Shown piece after piece: positions 7,356-16,160 of a stretch of 42,574 nucleotides of DNA. Under the pieces are notes generated by a model. It saw nothing but the letters and a program-made list of their open reading frames with translations. It made no database searches and was not told the origin of the DNA. This DNA is from a virus. The stretch spans positions 1-42,574 of the IMG/VR virus record IMGVR_UViG_3300048038_000024; one strand, given 5' to 3'. The position numbers and the translations under genes are program-made. The first letter of the stretch is position 1, and each line of letters opens with the position of its first letter.

Positions 7356-8641
7356 GAAACCTTCCCAATATTTATTCCTTCGAATGTGGTAGATGAATTA
7401 GTATAATCCTTAACTAATTCAGTTAATAGAAGAATTGTTCCATCATCTAAAACCAAATCCTTGATGAAATTGTAGTTAATCCCGAACATGTTTCCTTTTA
7501 CAAACTGCAAATTTTGAGTTTTGTGCCGTATGTTATACCAAAAATCAGCAAGAAATTTGTTCATGGATGTATAAATCTGTCCGCCATTTAGATTAGGGTC
7601 TGAAACACCAAAAATTTCTTTGAGACCATCGCTTGAACCTCCTCTTTGAACATTGGCAAGCAAGAAATGTGAATCTCCGGGAGGATCATAATCAAAAAAC
7701 ATACCCCACAACTTTAGTTCAAGTGATTGTCCGGATATTTGTGATAAAGACGCATCTCCGGCTCCTTCTACACTCTGAGCGCTATTTGTTCCGTATGCAG
7801 TAACTTTTACATATTCATACTTTTGAGTCTTATAAAACGTATGCTTTGACAATATTATCCCAGCACTTTGTCTTTCATTCCCAGTATTAAAAATCATCTT
7901 TTTGAAAAAGGGTTTTTGTGCGGATAACATACCAGAAATTGAAGCGAATGAGATGCATAATAGCTTTAAATAATCTGCAAGTGATGAACATCCCGCAGCA
8001 TCGGCAAGACCAGTAGTAACACAGATATCTGCATGAAATTTCAATTCACTCGATTTGATATCAAATAGTGGATGAGATATGTTTGGATCAGTACTAAAGT
8101 TCCAATCAGATTTGATATCGACTGTACTTATGGATGAATCTACTTTCTGAAATATTTTCAATAAGATCGAGGGGAACGGTTCAACTCCATAGGTCTGAAA
8201 ACCAGCTGGATTATAGAGACCGCCAGTGTCATCAGTAAGTTTTAAAGTATTGAGTATATCCATTTTGGGAGCGCATGAGAATTTTACTTCCTTAGTCCCT
8301 TCATCATATTCTATTGTATCCGGTATGATGTTGCCTTCAAATTCGAGTACACTATTCACGTAGAGCTTTACTATGGCTTCAATATCATTATCGGGTAAGA
8401 AGAATAAATTGTGTAATGTATTGTTCTTCTCCTGAAGAGAAAGATCATATTTTGCCGTCGATATCAGTGAGTCTGTTAAATCATATGAAATACCCAGAGT
8501 ACCCCATTTACTAACAAAAATCCCCTCATCATTAAATTTCAAGTTCATATTAGTTACAGAATTTGGGAACTCCATTGTTATACGAATGGTATCATTAGTG
8601 TTTATTTTCTCAGTTGGAGATGTTAAAAATATAGTACCCAT
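7352..8641 (-). CDS. Probable tail-tip/distal tail protein, 429 residues
   Basis: It lies directly after the tape measure gene (1-nt overlap) and before the fibre cassette, the usual place of distal-tail or tail-hub proteins in siphoviruses. The N-terminal 150 residues look beta-rich (ITMEFPNSVTNMNLKF, YVNSVLEFEGNIIPDTIEY), like the beta-sandwich and ring-forming domains of such proteins. No catalytic motif or lysozyme domain is visible. The assignment rests on position and predicted fold only. Confidence 0.55.
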   Translation of the reverse strand: MGTIFLTSPTEKINTNDTIRITMEFPNSVTNMNLKFNDEGIFVSKWGTLGISYDLTDSLISTAKYDLSLQEKNNTLHNLFFLPDNDIEAIVKLYVNSVLEFEGNIIPDTIEYDEGTKEVKFSCAPKMDILNTLKLTDDTGGLYNPAGFQTYGVEPFPSILLKIFQKVDSSISTVDIKSDWNFSTDPNISHPLFDIKSSELKFHADICVTTGLADAAGCSSLADYLKLLCISFASISGMLSAQKPFFKKMIFNTGNERQSAGIILSKHTFYKTQKYEYVKVTAYGTNSAQSVEGAGDASLSQISGQSLELKLWGMFFDYDPPGDSHFLLANVQRGGSSDGLKEIFGVSDPNLNGGQIYTSMNKFLADFWYNIRHKTQNLQFVKGNMFGINYNFIKDLVLDDGTILLLTELVKDYTNSSTTFEGINIGKVS

Positions 8642-11283
8642 TAATTAAACCTGCTCTTAAATTCTGCAGCTTTTTTGTTTGTTAGATAGATATCCCGTCC
8701 CTGAATGGTACCATCTACAGCTATTTTTAGTTTGCCAGTTCCACTGTTGCCGGTAATTAAATTAACATTCAAAGCCTGTACAGCAGTTTGAATATCCTTT
8801 AATCCGCCTTCTAAATTACCGGAGGCTGTTCTTTTTACTGGGCCGGTTAATCCGGCAGGAGTGGGGGTACTATCTGTTCCCCCAAAAGGATTTACTATCC
8901 CAAGAGCTTTACCAAGATTAGTACCGAGGTTGGGCGATATTAAATTTAATCCATTTACAAGTAGTTGAAACTCAATCCATTGTTCTATCATTTGAGCTAT
9001 ACTTCTTGCAAAACTTTTTGCCATTGAATTAAATACAGTGGAAAGCCTCAAATCCGCAAGTCTACCTCGCTCTTCGATCTGATCATACATCGAATCAAAA
9101 CCAGATTTTATGACATCCTGTGCTCTTTTCGCGTTATCAACAGCTACCGGATGATCTTTCTTAAACTTTGTTGTATTGCTTTCAGATTGACCAGAGGCAT
9201 AAGCACTCACTTTACTGCTATTTTCCTGAATACCATTTGCAGCATAACCACTTACATCGAGTAATGCTTTCTGATCTTTCGGATGCGCAGCGTTCCACTC
9301 TTTTATTTTTTCGTTTTTTTGCTCTAACGCATCAATTTCAAGCCGTAATTGCCTATCAAGATATTCCGCATATAGGCTAATAGAAAGTTCATGATTCTGG
9401 ATACGAGTGTCCAATAATCCTTTTTCGAGACTCATTACTTCGGAGATGTAATTTTTCTCAAAATCGATTTCTTTTTGATGTTCTTCATCCAGTATGTTGG
9501 CAGCTTTTTTGAAATATTCATCGTTTAGCTTATCCAGCTCATCTTTGCGTGTTTTTTCATCTTTAACCGATTTTTCAATGATGTTTTTTTGTTCTTTGTA
9601 CCACAAGTCGTTAGCTGCTATTTTTTTATCAATACCTTCAATCATGGCATCGATCTGGCGCTTTTCGGAAGCCAATGAAGAATTAACCATTTCTTCATCA
9701 ATTTTAGAAAGCTTGATTTTTATATCATTTGCGGCATCAACGCGCTTGGAGCTATCTTTAATGTAGTCTAAGGATTTAGGATTGGCGATGTTGAGAAGCA
9801 ATTCATTCCAGGCTTTTATTTGGTCGCTCCAGGAAGCTTTTTCCGCTTCTAATTTCTTAGAAAGAGCTGATATTTTATCGGTAGCACTACCCTTTGAATC
9901 TGAGCCACCACCGTCGTCTACCTTCTTACTTCTTGTTTTATAAAGTTCCTTTTGAGCTTCATTGACTTTCTTAAGCCATTCTTCAGTGTTTTTCTCTTTT
10001 TTCCCGTCGAAGTTTATGAGATTCCCCTGAATGCCTTTATTAATTGGGTCTATTTTTTCGTGCCAAGCTTTATTGAAATTTATGATTTGAGATTTCAGAT
10101 CATCGAATAACTTACCAGGATGACCTGCGTTCTTAATTACTGCAGCAAAAGTACTTCCCATCATTCCAAAGGCAAATCCGAGTCCCAGGATAACTTCAAA
10201 TAACGACGCACCGGCTATTGTCATTACTTTGATAAAACCGGTTAATAAATTCATCCCGGATGAACTGTTTTCGCTTTTCGTTGCCATTTCGTCAGCAGCA
10301 TCAAGATAAGGTCGTATTGCTTGTCCTACAGCTTCACCAATCGATAACTTGAGATTATCGAAATGAACAGATAGTGACTCAATTGAATCAGCCAATGATT
10401 TTTGCTTGTTTTTAACATCATCCATTGTTAGTCCTGATGCTTTTAGAATAGCTTCAAGACGGATTTGTTTTTGAGTTTCAGCATCAAGATTATTAATTGA
10501 ATCCCCATGAGCCTTGGCACCCTCTTTTACAAATTCATTAAAAATACCTTTCTGAATACCCAATGACTTGAGGGCTTTGACGTTTCCTTCAGATGCCATA
10601 GTAACTTTTTGGAAGCCTTCCTCGGTGGATGTGCCATAAGCTTCAGCGGCGTTCTTTGCTAAAAGGAATAAAATAGGTTGTTTTTTAATCGACACACCAA
10701 GGTCAGTTGCCTGGTTAGATAAGCGAATCAAATCGCCTTGCTTTACTGTGTTAGATGTTGCCTTTTTGAACAACTCGATATCTTCGGTTGTCCCTTGAAA
10801 ATAGTTCCTCATCTCTTCGACTTTTGCAAATTCCTCAACCGATTCCTTTAGATAGTCGAGAACCTTTTTTGCCGCATAAAGACCACTAACCCATTTAACC
10901 ATGGAACCGAGTGCAGAATCCCCGCCAAATAGTCTTGAGAATATTCCTCCTTTAGCTTCCTCTTTTGGCTCTGCTGAACGCTTAAAATTAACAACAGCTT
11001 CTTCACATTTCGCTAAGGAATTTCTCAATATCTCCAATTGTCCCAGGGGAGCACCCATCTCAATTTTTTCCTGCAACTTAGCCCGGAGACGGGAAGCAAG
11101 AGCTTCAATTTCGGTAATACTTTTTTTGGCAAGCATATCATTAAAACGTAGTGAGCTGCCACTAAAGTTTTTTTCAATGCGTTGGGCAGTGGAAGCCATA
11201 TTCTGTTCTGCTTTTTTTACCTGAGCTTCCAATCCCGCCAAACGGGGTTCGATATCAATTATTAATTTTCCGACATCTTCCAT
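8641..11283 (-). CDS. Tail tape measure protein
   Basis: At 880 residues this is the largest gene of the tail block. The N-terminus is coiled-coil (about residues 10-110). A central hydrophobic stretch near 355-385 (MTIAGASLFEVILGLGFAFG and following) is typical of tape measures. Long charged helices run from about 490 to 690, and a second hydrophobic patch lies near 770. The motif ANAAEAYGTSTEEG and its surroundings resemble tape-measure N-terminal domains. The protein sets tail length and helps DNA entry through the inner membrane. Its start lies 7 nt after the end of the frameshifted tail-chaperone frame, the canonical arrangement. Confidence 0.85.
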   Translation of the reverse strand: MEDVGKLIIDIEPRLAGLEAQVKKAEQNMASTAQRIEKNFSGSSLRFNDMLAKKSITEIEALASRLRAKLQEKIEMGAPLGQLEILRNSLAKCEEAVVNFKRSAEPKEEAKGGIFSRLFGGDSALGSMVKWVSGLYAAKKVLDYLKESVEEFAKVEEMRNYFQGTTEDIELFKKATSNTVKQGDLIRLSNQATDLGVSIKKQPILFLLAKNAAEAYGTSTEEGFQKVTMASEGNVKALKSLGIQKGIFNEFVKEGAKAHGDSINNLDAETQKQIRLEAILKASGLTMDDVKNKQKSLADSIESLSVHFDNLKLSIGEAVGQAIRPYLDAADEMATKSENSSSGMNLLTGFIKVMTIAGASLFEVILGLGFAFGMMGSTFAAVIKNAGHPGKLFDDLKSQIINFNKAWHEKIDPINKGIQGNLINFDGKKEKNTEEWLKKVNEAQKELYKTRSKKVDDGGGSDSKGSATDKISALSKKLEAEKASWSDQIKAWNELLLNIANPKSLDYIKDSSKRVDAANDIKIKLSKIDEEMVNSSLASEKRQIDAMIEGIDKKIAANDLWYKEQKNIIEKSVKDEKTRKDELDKLNDEYFKKAANILDEEHQKEIDFEKNYISEVMSLEKGLLDTRIQNHELSISLYAEYLDRQLRLEIDALEQKNEKIKEWNAAHPKDQKALLDVSGYAANGIQENSSKVSAYASGQSESNTTKFKKDHPVAVDNAKRAQDVIKSGFDSMYDQIEERGRLADLRLSTVFNSMAKSFARSIAQMIEQWIEFQLLVNGLNLISPNLGTNLGKALGIVNPFGGTDSTPTPAGLTGPVKRTASGNLEGGLKDIQTAVQALNVNLITGNSGTGKLKIAVDGTIQGRDIYLTNKKAAEFKSRFN

Positions 11284-11289
11284 AACTAC

Positions 11290-11533
11290 CTAAAATTTAT
11301 TCTCGGCTATGCGTTGTTGTACATCATCTGATAAACGGCGCGCGGCATCCTCAGCCGTTTCAAGACTTAATTCGTTGCCTAATTTGAAATTGTTAATGTT
11401 GGGGACTTGTGACAATAACCAGTAGTATTGTCTGATTGAAAGTTTGCCGATAGTATCGACTGTTAAAAAGGCATATGTGCTTAAGAGAAGAGCGCTGCTA
11501 ACTTCCTCAGAAACGGGAGGTGCTTTTTTTTTT
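11290..11533 (-). CDS. -1 frameshift extension of the tail assembly chaperone
   Basis: This frame has no start codon of its own but is open from the A10 run (11524-11533) to a stop at 11290-11292. Slipping back one base in that run extends the upstream protein by about 78 residues (APPVSEEVSS..., then LTVDTIGKLSIRQYYWLLSQ, ending ENKF), giving a 212-residue fusion. The arithmetic of the two frames fits -1 exactly. Fusion chaperones of this kind (lambda gpG-T type) load the tape measure during tail assembly. The gene position, just before the tape measure, matches. Confidence 0.75.
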
Positions 11534-11927
11534 CATCGTCTTCGCTGACGACAGTACTGGTTTCCAGTTTCATGATAGTTTCAACGTATTCAAATAACTT
11601 ATCCTCCGGTATCATTTTAACGAATTCAGAGAAGATGATATTTTCGTTTTTAATCTTGAAGGAATTATATAAAAAGTACTGCAATACAAACGTGTTGCTG
11701 GTATTAAAATGCGTGACTTCCTGACGGGAATATTGTCTGCGCATTTCACTCATGATAAGCGCGAGACGTTCTTCCTTATCCACAACCGATTCCTGGATAA
11801 TTCGGATATTATACTTCCTGAGATAGGATTCCATTGCGCTTACATCCGAATCCTCTTTTGCGCGCTCGGAAAAAGCATAATATTTCCCATCATTTAGGAG
11901 CAGTTCTATTTCGCGTTTTTTAATCAT
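11481..11927 (-). CDS. Tail assembly chaperone (short form)
   Basis: A 148-residue acidic, helical protein between tail tube and tape measure. It ends EDDEKKKHLPFLRKLAALFS in the zero frame. The codons for EKKK form a run of ten A residues, a strong slippery site. Most ribosomes should make this short form and a minority the 212-residue fusion. Sequence identity to known chaperones was not recognisable, so the call rests on position, size and frameshift architecture. Confidence 0.7.
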   Translation of the reverse strand: MIKKREIELLLNDGKYYAFSERAKEDSDVSAMESYLRKYNIRIIQESVVDKEERLALIMSEMRRQYSRQEVTHFNTSNTFVLQYFLYNSFKIKNENIIFSEFVKMIPEDKLFEYVETIMKLETSTVVSEDDEKKKHLPFLRKLAALFS

Positions 11928-11948
11928 GGTTTTTGTTTTTTTAGTACT

Positions 11949-11972
11949 GCCCCGGGACCGTAATCCCGGGGC
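11949..11972 (-). other. GC-rich hairpin between tail tube and chaperone genes
   Basis: The perfect inverted repeat GCCCCGGGA/TCCCGGGGC around a 6-nt loop lies 23 nt past the tail-tube stop. It is followed on the minus strand by A-rich, not T-rich, sequence, so it is likely an mRNA stabiliser or partial attenuator rather than a terminator. It would let the abundant tube protein be made in excess. Confidence 0.5.
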
Positions 11973-11995
11973 TGATTGATTTTTAATCAGTTAAC

Positions 11996-12610
11996 TTACG
12001 CCGGTGTGGCGTTTGAAGTCTTAACAAGCGAGCCTGTTCCCTCAAAGTTTCCGGAGAGTTCCGTCGAATTGGCACCGGTAACTTTTGCTCCGGTCTTAAA
12101 CGATTTAAAAATCGCGGTACCTGAGTAATAGTTGTTCGCATCGATATCGAGTTCTACGGCATATGATTCTCCCAGTGGGGCCATTGCCGCGCCGTCATAG
12201 TCAAATCCTTTCCAATCGCCTTTCCAATCCTTATGTCCGGAAATTCCTTTTTCTTTCCAATCGCCGCTTTCAGAATCAGTGGTTTCACTGATCTCGGAAT
12301 CTGCATCGAGATTCCATTCGGTGATTGGGATGATTCTCTGAACTGTTCCGCCGGTGGTATACGTTTGTGAGGTTGTAAGCTTCACCGTAAACGTGGTTGT
12401 GGTAGGTGCACTTGCTACCAGCATCCCTTTTCCGCCGTTATTCAAATCAGTCATACCGGCAACCGATTTGTTAAGAATAAACTGTCCGGCGACAAAACCA
12501 TGAGGCGTTGATGTTGTTACTGTAACGACACCATTTGCATAGGCAACACTGGCAATGCTAACTGCCGAACCTAATTTGACTCTGCCCGATTTACCATTTA
12601 ATTTGTTCAT
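11996..12610 (-). CDS. Major tail tube protein
   Basis: A 204-residue, beta-rich and Gly/Thr/Ser-rich protein just upstream of the tail chaperones, as expected for a siphoviral tube protein. The C-terminal half (TEWNLDADSEISETTDSESGDW..., then GTAIFKSFKTGAKVTG and a final GNFEGTGSL) resembles tube proteins of this fold. Residues 15-90 look like an inserted surface domain with repeated Val/Thr strands (VTVTTSTPHGFVAGQF). No sheath gene is present, so the tail should be non-contractile. Confidence 0.7.
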   Translation of the reverse strand: MNKLNGKSGRVKLGSAVSIASVAYANGVVTVTTSTPHGFVAGQFILNKSVAGMTDLNNGGKGMLVASAPTTTTFTVKLTTSQTYTTGGTVQRIIPITEWNLDADSEISETTDSESGDWKEKGISGHKDWKGDWKGFDYDGAAMAPLGESYAVELDIDANNYYSGTAIFKSFKTGAKVTGANSTELSGNFEGTGSLVKTSNATPA

Positions 12611-12618
12611 ATAAGCTC

Positions 12619-12843
12619 CTATCTGCTAAGTTTTGAAATTTCTGATTCAATCTTTTTCTCAATCGATATTCTAAATTCATCCAGCTTTTCTAGGAAAGCC
12701 GAAAGTTCGATTTTTGCTTCAAGCTTTGTTTCCAGGACGATTATCCGACTGTTCATCTTAATCCAAACAGCAATAATAGAACCTGCTAATCCAAGGACCG
12801 CAACCGTTGAGCCGATTAATTCTGCTGATACCTGTATGTTCAT
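12619..12843 (-). CDS. Small membrane protein of the lysis region
   Basis: 74 residues: one hydrophobic segment (about residues 8-29, LIGSTVAVLGLAGSIIAVWI) followed by a charged coiled-coil (LETKLEAKIELSAFLEKLDEF). It overlaps the end of the 237-residue gene by 4 nt, so translation is probably coupled. The topology resembles small holin or antiholin accessory proteins and the haemolysin XhlA type. The function is inferred from context only. Confidence 0.55.
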   Translation of the reverse strand: MNIQVSAELIGSTVAVLGLAGSIIAVWIKMNSRIIVLETKLEAKIELSAFLEKLDEFRISIEKKIESEISKLSR

Positions 12844-13553
12844 ATTGCAATCGATAATGAAGTTTGTAATTGTGGAATTAGTTTGATATTCCCGTTCTCA
12901 AAACGGATACGTGAAAGGACATTATTTGTCCAGTGCATAAATAAAATTTTTGTGTTGTATGAAAGACTGACAAATGGATCCTTTTGAAATATGTCATTTT
13001 CATAACTGAAACTGTATCCCGCACCAATCAGAATACTCGGCAGTTTTACCGTCTCATGGACTACCTGATTTGTTATTGTTTTTTGTAACGATACAAAATC
13101 AGTTTCCTCACTAATTATAAACTTAGAAGCCGGATGGAGTGGCAGCGGAGAATTAAATAATGCTTTAACATGGATATCGCCGGAGAACATACCTTTTGAA
13201 TCACTGAAATGAAATACAGTATCACCGGTGGCGTTGTAACAATAATCATTCAAATTAGGGCTAACCTGGTGCAGGGAATCTTTTAACTTGGCTTCCCAGT
13301 AAGCTTTTGCCTCCGCATAAATACTATCAACGTTCGCATGATAATAAACGTATGCCGGCTTAGTGCTTGCGCTGAAGGTCGGAGCTACTGTTGCTGTGGC
13401 CGATTGATGAACCTTACTCGTATCAATCGTTACTGTTTGATTTACGGGGCTATATTGCTTTTCAGTATAAGCTTTGCCAGTGAAAAATCCACCGGCAAAC
13501 GTACCGGCAAGAACAAAAAAACACACAATAAGAATGATTCCTGTTTTATTCAT
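12840..13553 (-). CDS. Membrane-anchored lysis protein, possible spanin
   Basis: 237 residues with an N-terminal transmembrane or signal-anchor segment (residues 4-26, GIILIVCFFVLAGTFAGGFF) and the remainder apparently periplasmic. The C-terminal 70 residues contain alternating hydrophobic strands (SILIGAGYSFSYEN, PFVSLSYNTKILF, IRFENGNIKLIPQL). No lipobox is visible. It lies between holin-like and small membrane proteins, overlapping both. A spanin that links inner and outer membranes at lysis is the best guess; the long beta-rich C-terminus would be unusual for one. Confidence 0.5.
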   Translation of the reverse strand: MNKTGIILIVCFFVLAGTFAGGFFTGKAYTEKQYSPVNQTVTIDTSKVHQSATATVAPTFSASTKPAYVYYHANVDSIYAEAKAYWEAKLKDSLHQVSPNLNDYCYNATGDTVFHFSDSKGMFSGDIHVKALFNSPLPLHPASKFIISEETDFVSLQKTITNQVVHETVKLPSILIGAGYSFSYENDIFQKDPFVSLSYNTKILFMHWTNNVLSRIRFENGNIKLIPQLQTSLSIAI

Positions 13554-13837
13554 CAGCTTACCCCATCATACTTATTGAAAATTGAATCAAACGTATATCC
13601 GGTGGTAAATACAACTATCAGGTCGACGTTTCCGCCGGTTGATAATTGAAAGTGATAAGCTGCAAAAGCGACGGTGGTGGCAATAAACGCAATAACCGTA
13701 TTTTTCGGATGATCCCTGAAATAGTCTTTAACTTCGGTTATCGTTTCGCCTTTTATCTCTTTTTTCAAAAAGTGAACGAGCATTCCGGCTAAACAGATCA
13801 GGTACTGACCGAGTGGAGAAAATACTATATCCTTCAC
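13553..13837 (-). CDS. Putative holin
   Basis: 94 residues with two hydrophobic segments (about 8-24, LGQYLICLAGMLVHFLK, and 46-62, NTVIAFIATTVAFAAYHF) separated by a charged loop. It overlaps the lysin gene by 4 nt and the spanin-like gene by 1 nt. Size, topology and position suit a pinhole or class II holin that lets the lysin act or depolarises the membrane. There is no family-specific motif. Confidence 0.55.
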   Translation of the reverse strand: MKDIVFSPLGQYLICLAGMLVHFLKKEIKGETITEVKDYFRDHPKNTVIAFIATTVAFAAYHFQLSTGGNVDLIVVFTTGYTFDSIFNKYDGVS

Positions 13838-14478
13838 GCTTTTTTCTCCTTCGAAGAAGCAACTGCAGGTTCCGGTTCAAGATTTTCAGGAAACGAAAAG
13901 TCTTTCTCATTCAGCAGCGTGTACGTAAAATGGTTACCATACCGGCGCAGCTGCTCTTTAACCAGATTCATCACTTCGTTAAAGTCATCAATCGATTGAA
14001 ATACTTGGCATCCTGCGGAGAATTTTCCAACGGAGCCGGTAACACCGGTACGCTGTGCATGATGGATGTTGATACCATACATGCCTTTTTCAGTCTTTCC
14101 AAAATCAACTTTATTATCCCTGTTTGGGTCACGATAAACCGTGACGGGTCCTAATCTCTGGCATAAGGCAAGATAGTCGCCATGGTGAAGATCGTACTGA
14201 TAAACCGGATATTGTCCTTCGGCAAGAATTGCGGTACCATCTACGTTAACGGGATTGTTCATATAATAACGGCCAGGGTCGGTTGTTATCGCGAACAAAT
14301 GAAAACTCTCATTGCCATCGGCATCGTTATAGAAAACAACAAGAATATCATCAAACTCATTGACTACACCGGGATTTGAACGAATCCCGATAAGATTAAG
14401 CTCACAAGGTTGCGTGGCAACTTTGTAGCCTTTCTCCGTCAATATTCTTTTTATTTCACCAAGTTGATAATTTTTCAT
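13834..14478 (-). CDS. Phage lysin with L,D-transpeptidase-like active site
   Basis: Started at the ATG at 14478, preceded by AAAAGGAAGTAAC; an in-frame ATG 57 nt upstream lacks such a site and adds 19 unlikely residues. The product is 214 residues. The sequence GINIHHAQRTGVTG...KFSAGCQVF has the His and S-x-G-C arrangement of YkuD-type L,D-transpeptidases. As the first gene of the holin and spanin-like cluster, it most likely cuts or remodels peptidoglycan cross-links during lysis (inference). No signal peptide is present, so release would need the holin. The C-terminal 25 residues are a charged tail. Confidence 0.65.
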   Translation of the reverse strand: MKNYQLGEIKRILTEKGYKVATQPCELNLIGIRSNPGVVNEFDDILVVFYNDADGNESFHLFAITTDPGRYYMNNPVNVDGTAILAEGQYPVYQYDLHHGDYLALCQRLGPVTVYRDPNRDNKVDFGKTEKGMYGINIHHAQRTGVTGSVGKFSAGCQVFQSIDDFNEVMNLVKEQLRRYGNHFTYTLLNEKDFSFPENLEPEPAVASSKEKKA

Positions 14479-14547
14479 GTTACTTCCTTTTAAGGATGCT
14501 CCCGGGGAGTGCCGAACCCGGGATGGAAAATCCATTGTGCATCCAAA

Positions 14548-14997
14548 TTATTTTTTTGAATTCTTTTTCTCAGCCGGGGCATCCACATTTACGGGATTAT
14601 CTTCACCGCTTTTTTCAACAGGCTCGGTTTTCTGCTCGAGTAAAAGTTCCAGATCGGCAATTTTCGCGGTAAGTGATGCAATCTCTTTGTTCTGGTCAGA
14701 AAGTTCTTGACATTTTAATTCGGCATATTTCTTTGAAGTTTCCAGTTCGCTTTCAAGAAATTCAACTCTCTGCTGTTTAAGATCGAGGTCTTCTTTCAAT
14801 TGTTTGTTAACTTCGATAAGCTCAAATACCTCAATATCGTGTTTATCCTCAATCATTGTATAGACGCTACCATCGGTGGGCTGAACTAAATGAGGAATTG
14901 TCTGAGCATAGCTTTCTTCAAGTTCGACCACTTCACCCGGGAAGACCATGGTTTTATCGTTCATGAAGGTAGCTGTAACAAGATATTTCTTTTTCAT
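14548..14997 (-). CDS. Coiled-coil protein after the major capsid gene
   Basis: 149 residues with a short N-terminal beta domain (MKKKYLVTATFMNDKTMVFPG) and a coiled coil from about 62 to 120 (VNKQLKEDLDLKQQRVEFLE). The C-terminus is low-complexity and acidic, then Lys-rich. It follows the major capsid gene and precedes the lysin gene. The ribosome-binding sequence GGAGTGC is the same as in several early genes. It may be a minor head or head-tail joining protein; the family was not recognised. Confidence 0.55.
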   Translation of the reverse strand: MKKKYLVTATFMNDKTMVFPGEVVELEESYAQTIPHLVQPTDGSVYTMIEDKHDIEVFELIEVNKQLKEDLDLKQQRVEFLESELETSKKYAELKCQELSDQNKEIASLTAKIADLELLLEQKTEPVEKSGEDNPVNVDAPAEKKNSKK

Positions 14998-15039
14998 ATA
15001 GCACTCCTGCTTTTTTAAATTTCTAAATTCTTAACTATC

Positions 15040-15070
15040 CTCATGCCCTCTGGTAAAGAGAGGGCATGAG
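15040..15070 (-). other. Hairpin after the major capsid gene
   Basis: A perfect 12-bp inverted repeat CTCATGCCCTCT/AGAGGGCATGAG with a 7-nt loop lies 11 nt past the capsid stop. No T-tract follows on the minus strand. It probably stabilises the upstream capsid message or reduces read-through. Confidence 0.55.
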
Positions 15071-15080
15071 AAATAGTCAA

Positions 15081-16145
15081 CTATGCAATTGCATTCTCAA
15101 TGAAAAATCCAAGGTCGTTTGCGGTGATGAGTTCTTTCACGCATTCACCGGCTTTAACTATCTGGGCGCCGTTTAATCCAACTTTCTGATCAAACCACTG
15201 GTAAGCAGCTTTCGCACCAAACTGTGCGGTAAGAGCAAAGGTTACTCGGTTGGTTGTATCGGCAAGGAGGTCACGAGCGATAAGTGCAATATGTTTTCCC
15301 CATACGCGGCTTAAGGAAACGGTTTGTCCTTTTTTCGCGGTGTTAATAAATCCCTGACCAACGAGCAAGTCGTCAAGTTCAAAAAGATCCGCTACTTGTT
15401 TTCTTGAAACAATACCTTGTGTTCCGGCATTACCAAGTATCGCTGCCACAATCTGTGGATGACTGCGAAGTTTAGTCCAGGCTGCCTGTCCGATAACCAT
15501 TACGTTACCGCGCATAACCATTTTATCTAGTCCTGCCTGTATTACATCAATAGGATAGGATGTCGTCGGGTTATTAAATTGTGTGGTTGATGTATCGGCA
15601 AGGTTTATTTTATTGCCGGTAGCATAATTCGCTGCGGTAAATACAAGTCCTGCAGTACGTACTTCACGCGAAAGTGCGTTCAAATTTGCAATACCTTCAA
15701 CAGCTCTTCCTAATGGATCATAGCCTTGTGGAGCGTTATTCAAATCGTCAATCGGGACAACATCTTCCAATGCATAAAGTTCACACTGGTCGGTTACTTC
15801 GGTTGCGCTGAATTCTACTTGATTTGGTGATGATTTTCTGTCTACCTTATTATCAGGCAGGGTAAATCCCTCTGCGAGATTATATCTCAGGTATTTGAAT
15901 TGCTGCTGACCAACCGGTGTACGTGGTGCAACCTGGTCGGCAATTAAAGATGGATTCATGTATGCGATAACAATACCGCTTAATCTTGGGTCCAAAGGAA
16001 ACGGTGCCGGATCGGCAGGACGGAGAACGATAATATCGTTGAAATCATTATCAACGCTATTCGCGTTCAGGGGAGAATTAAAGAGAGCCGCAAGCGCAAC
16101 AATAAGCGCCATCAGCAATCCGTATGTTTTTTCTAAGAGTTTCAT
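15081..16145 (-). CDS. Major capsid protein with signal-like N-terminus
   Basis: 354 residues. The body matches a major capsid family found in Mu-like siphophages: LDPRLSGIVIAYMNPSLIAD near the start, QQQFKYLRY, the region YDPLGRAVEGIANL, MVIGQAAWTKLRSHPQIV, VWGKHIALIARD, and a final KELITANDLGFFIENAIA. Unusually, the first 30 residues (MKLLEKTYGLLMALIVALAA and onwards) look like a signal peptide: two lysines then a hydrophobic core. A good Shine-Dalgarno (TGAGGT) precedes this ATG, and no other Met occurs before the conserved core, so the extension appears genuine. It may be a cleaved scaffold-like segment or a membrane-targeting signal. Confidence 0.85.
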   Translation of the reverse strand: MKLLEKTYGLLMALIVALAALFNSPLNANSVDNDFNDIIVLRPADPAPFPLDPRLSGIVIAYMNPSLIADQVAPRTPVGQQQFKYLRYNLAEGFTLPDNKVDRKSSPNQVEFSATEVTDQCELYALEDVVPIDDLNNAPQGYDPLGRAVEGIANLNALSREVRTAGLVFTAANYATGNKINLADTSTTQFNNPTTSYPIDVIQAGLDKMVMRGNVMVIGQAAWTKLRSHPQIVAAILGNAGTQGIVSRKQVADLFELDDLLVGQGFINTAKKGQTVSLSRVWGKHIALIARDLLADTTNRVTFALTAQFGAKAAYQWFDQKVGLNGAQIVKAGECVKELITANDLGFFIENAIA

Positions 16146-16160
16146 GCTAACCTCAATGTT

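Noticed and set aside
9168-11224. Plus-strand frames inside the tape measure gene
   Set aside because: They lie antisense to a well-supported long gene and show no family resemblance or ribosome-binding sites.
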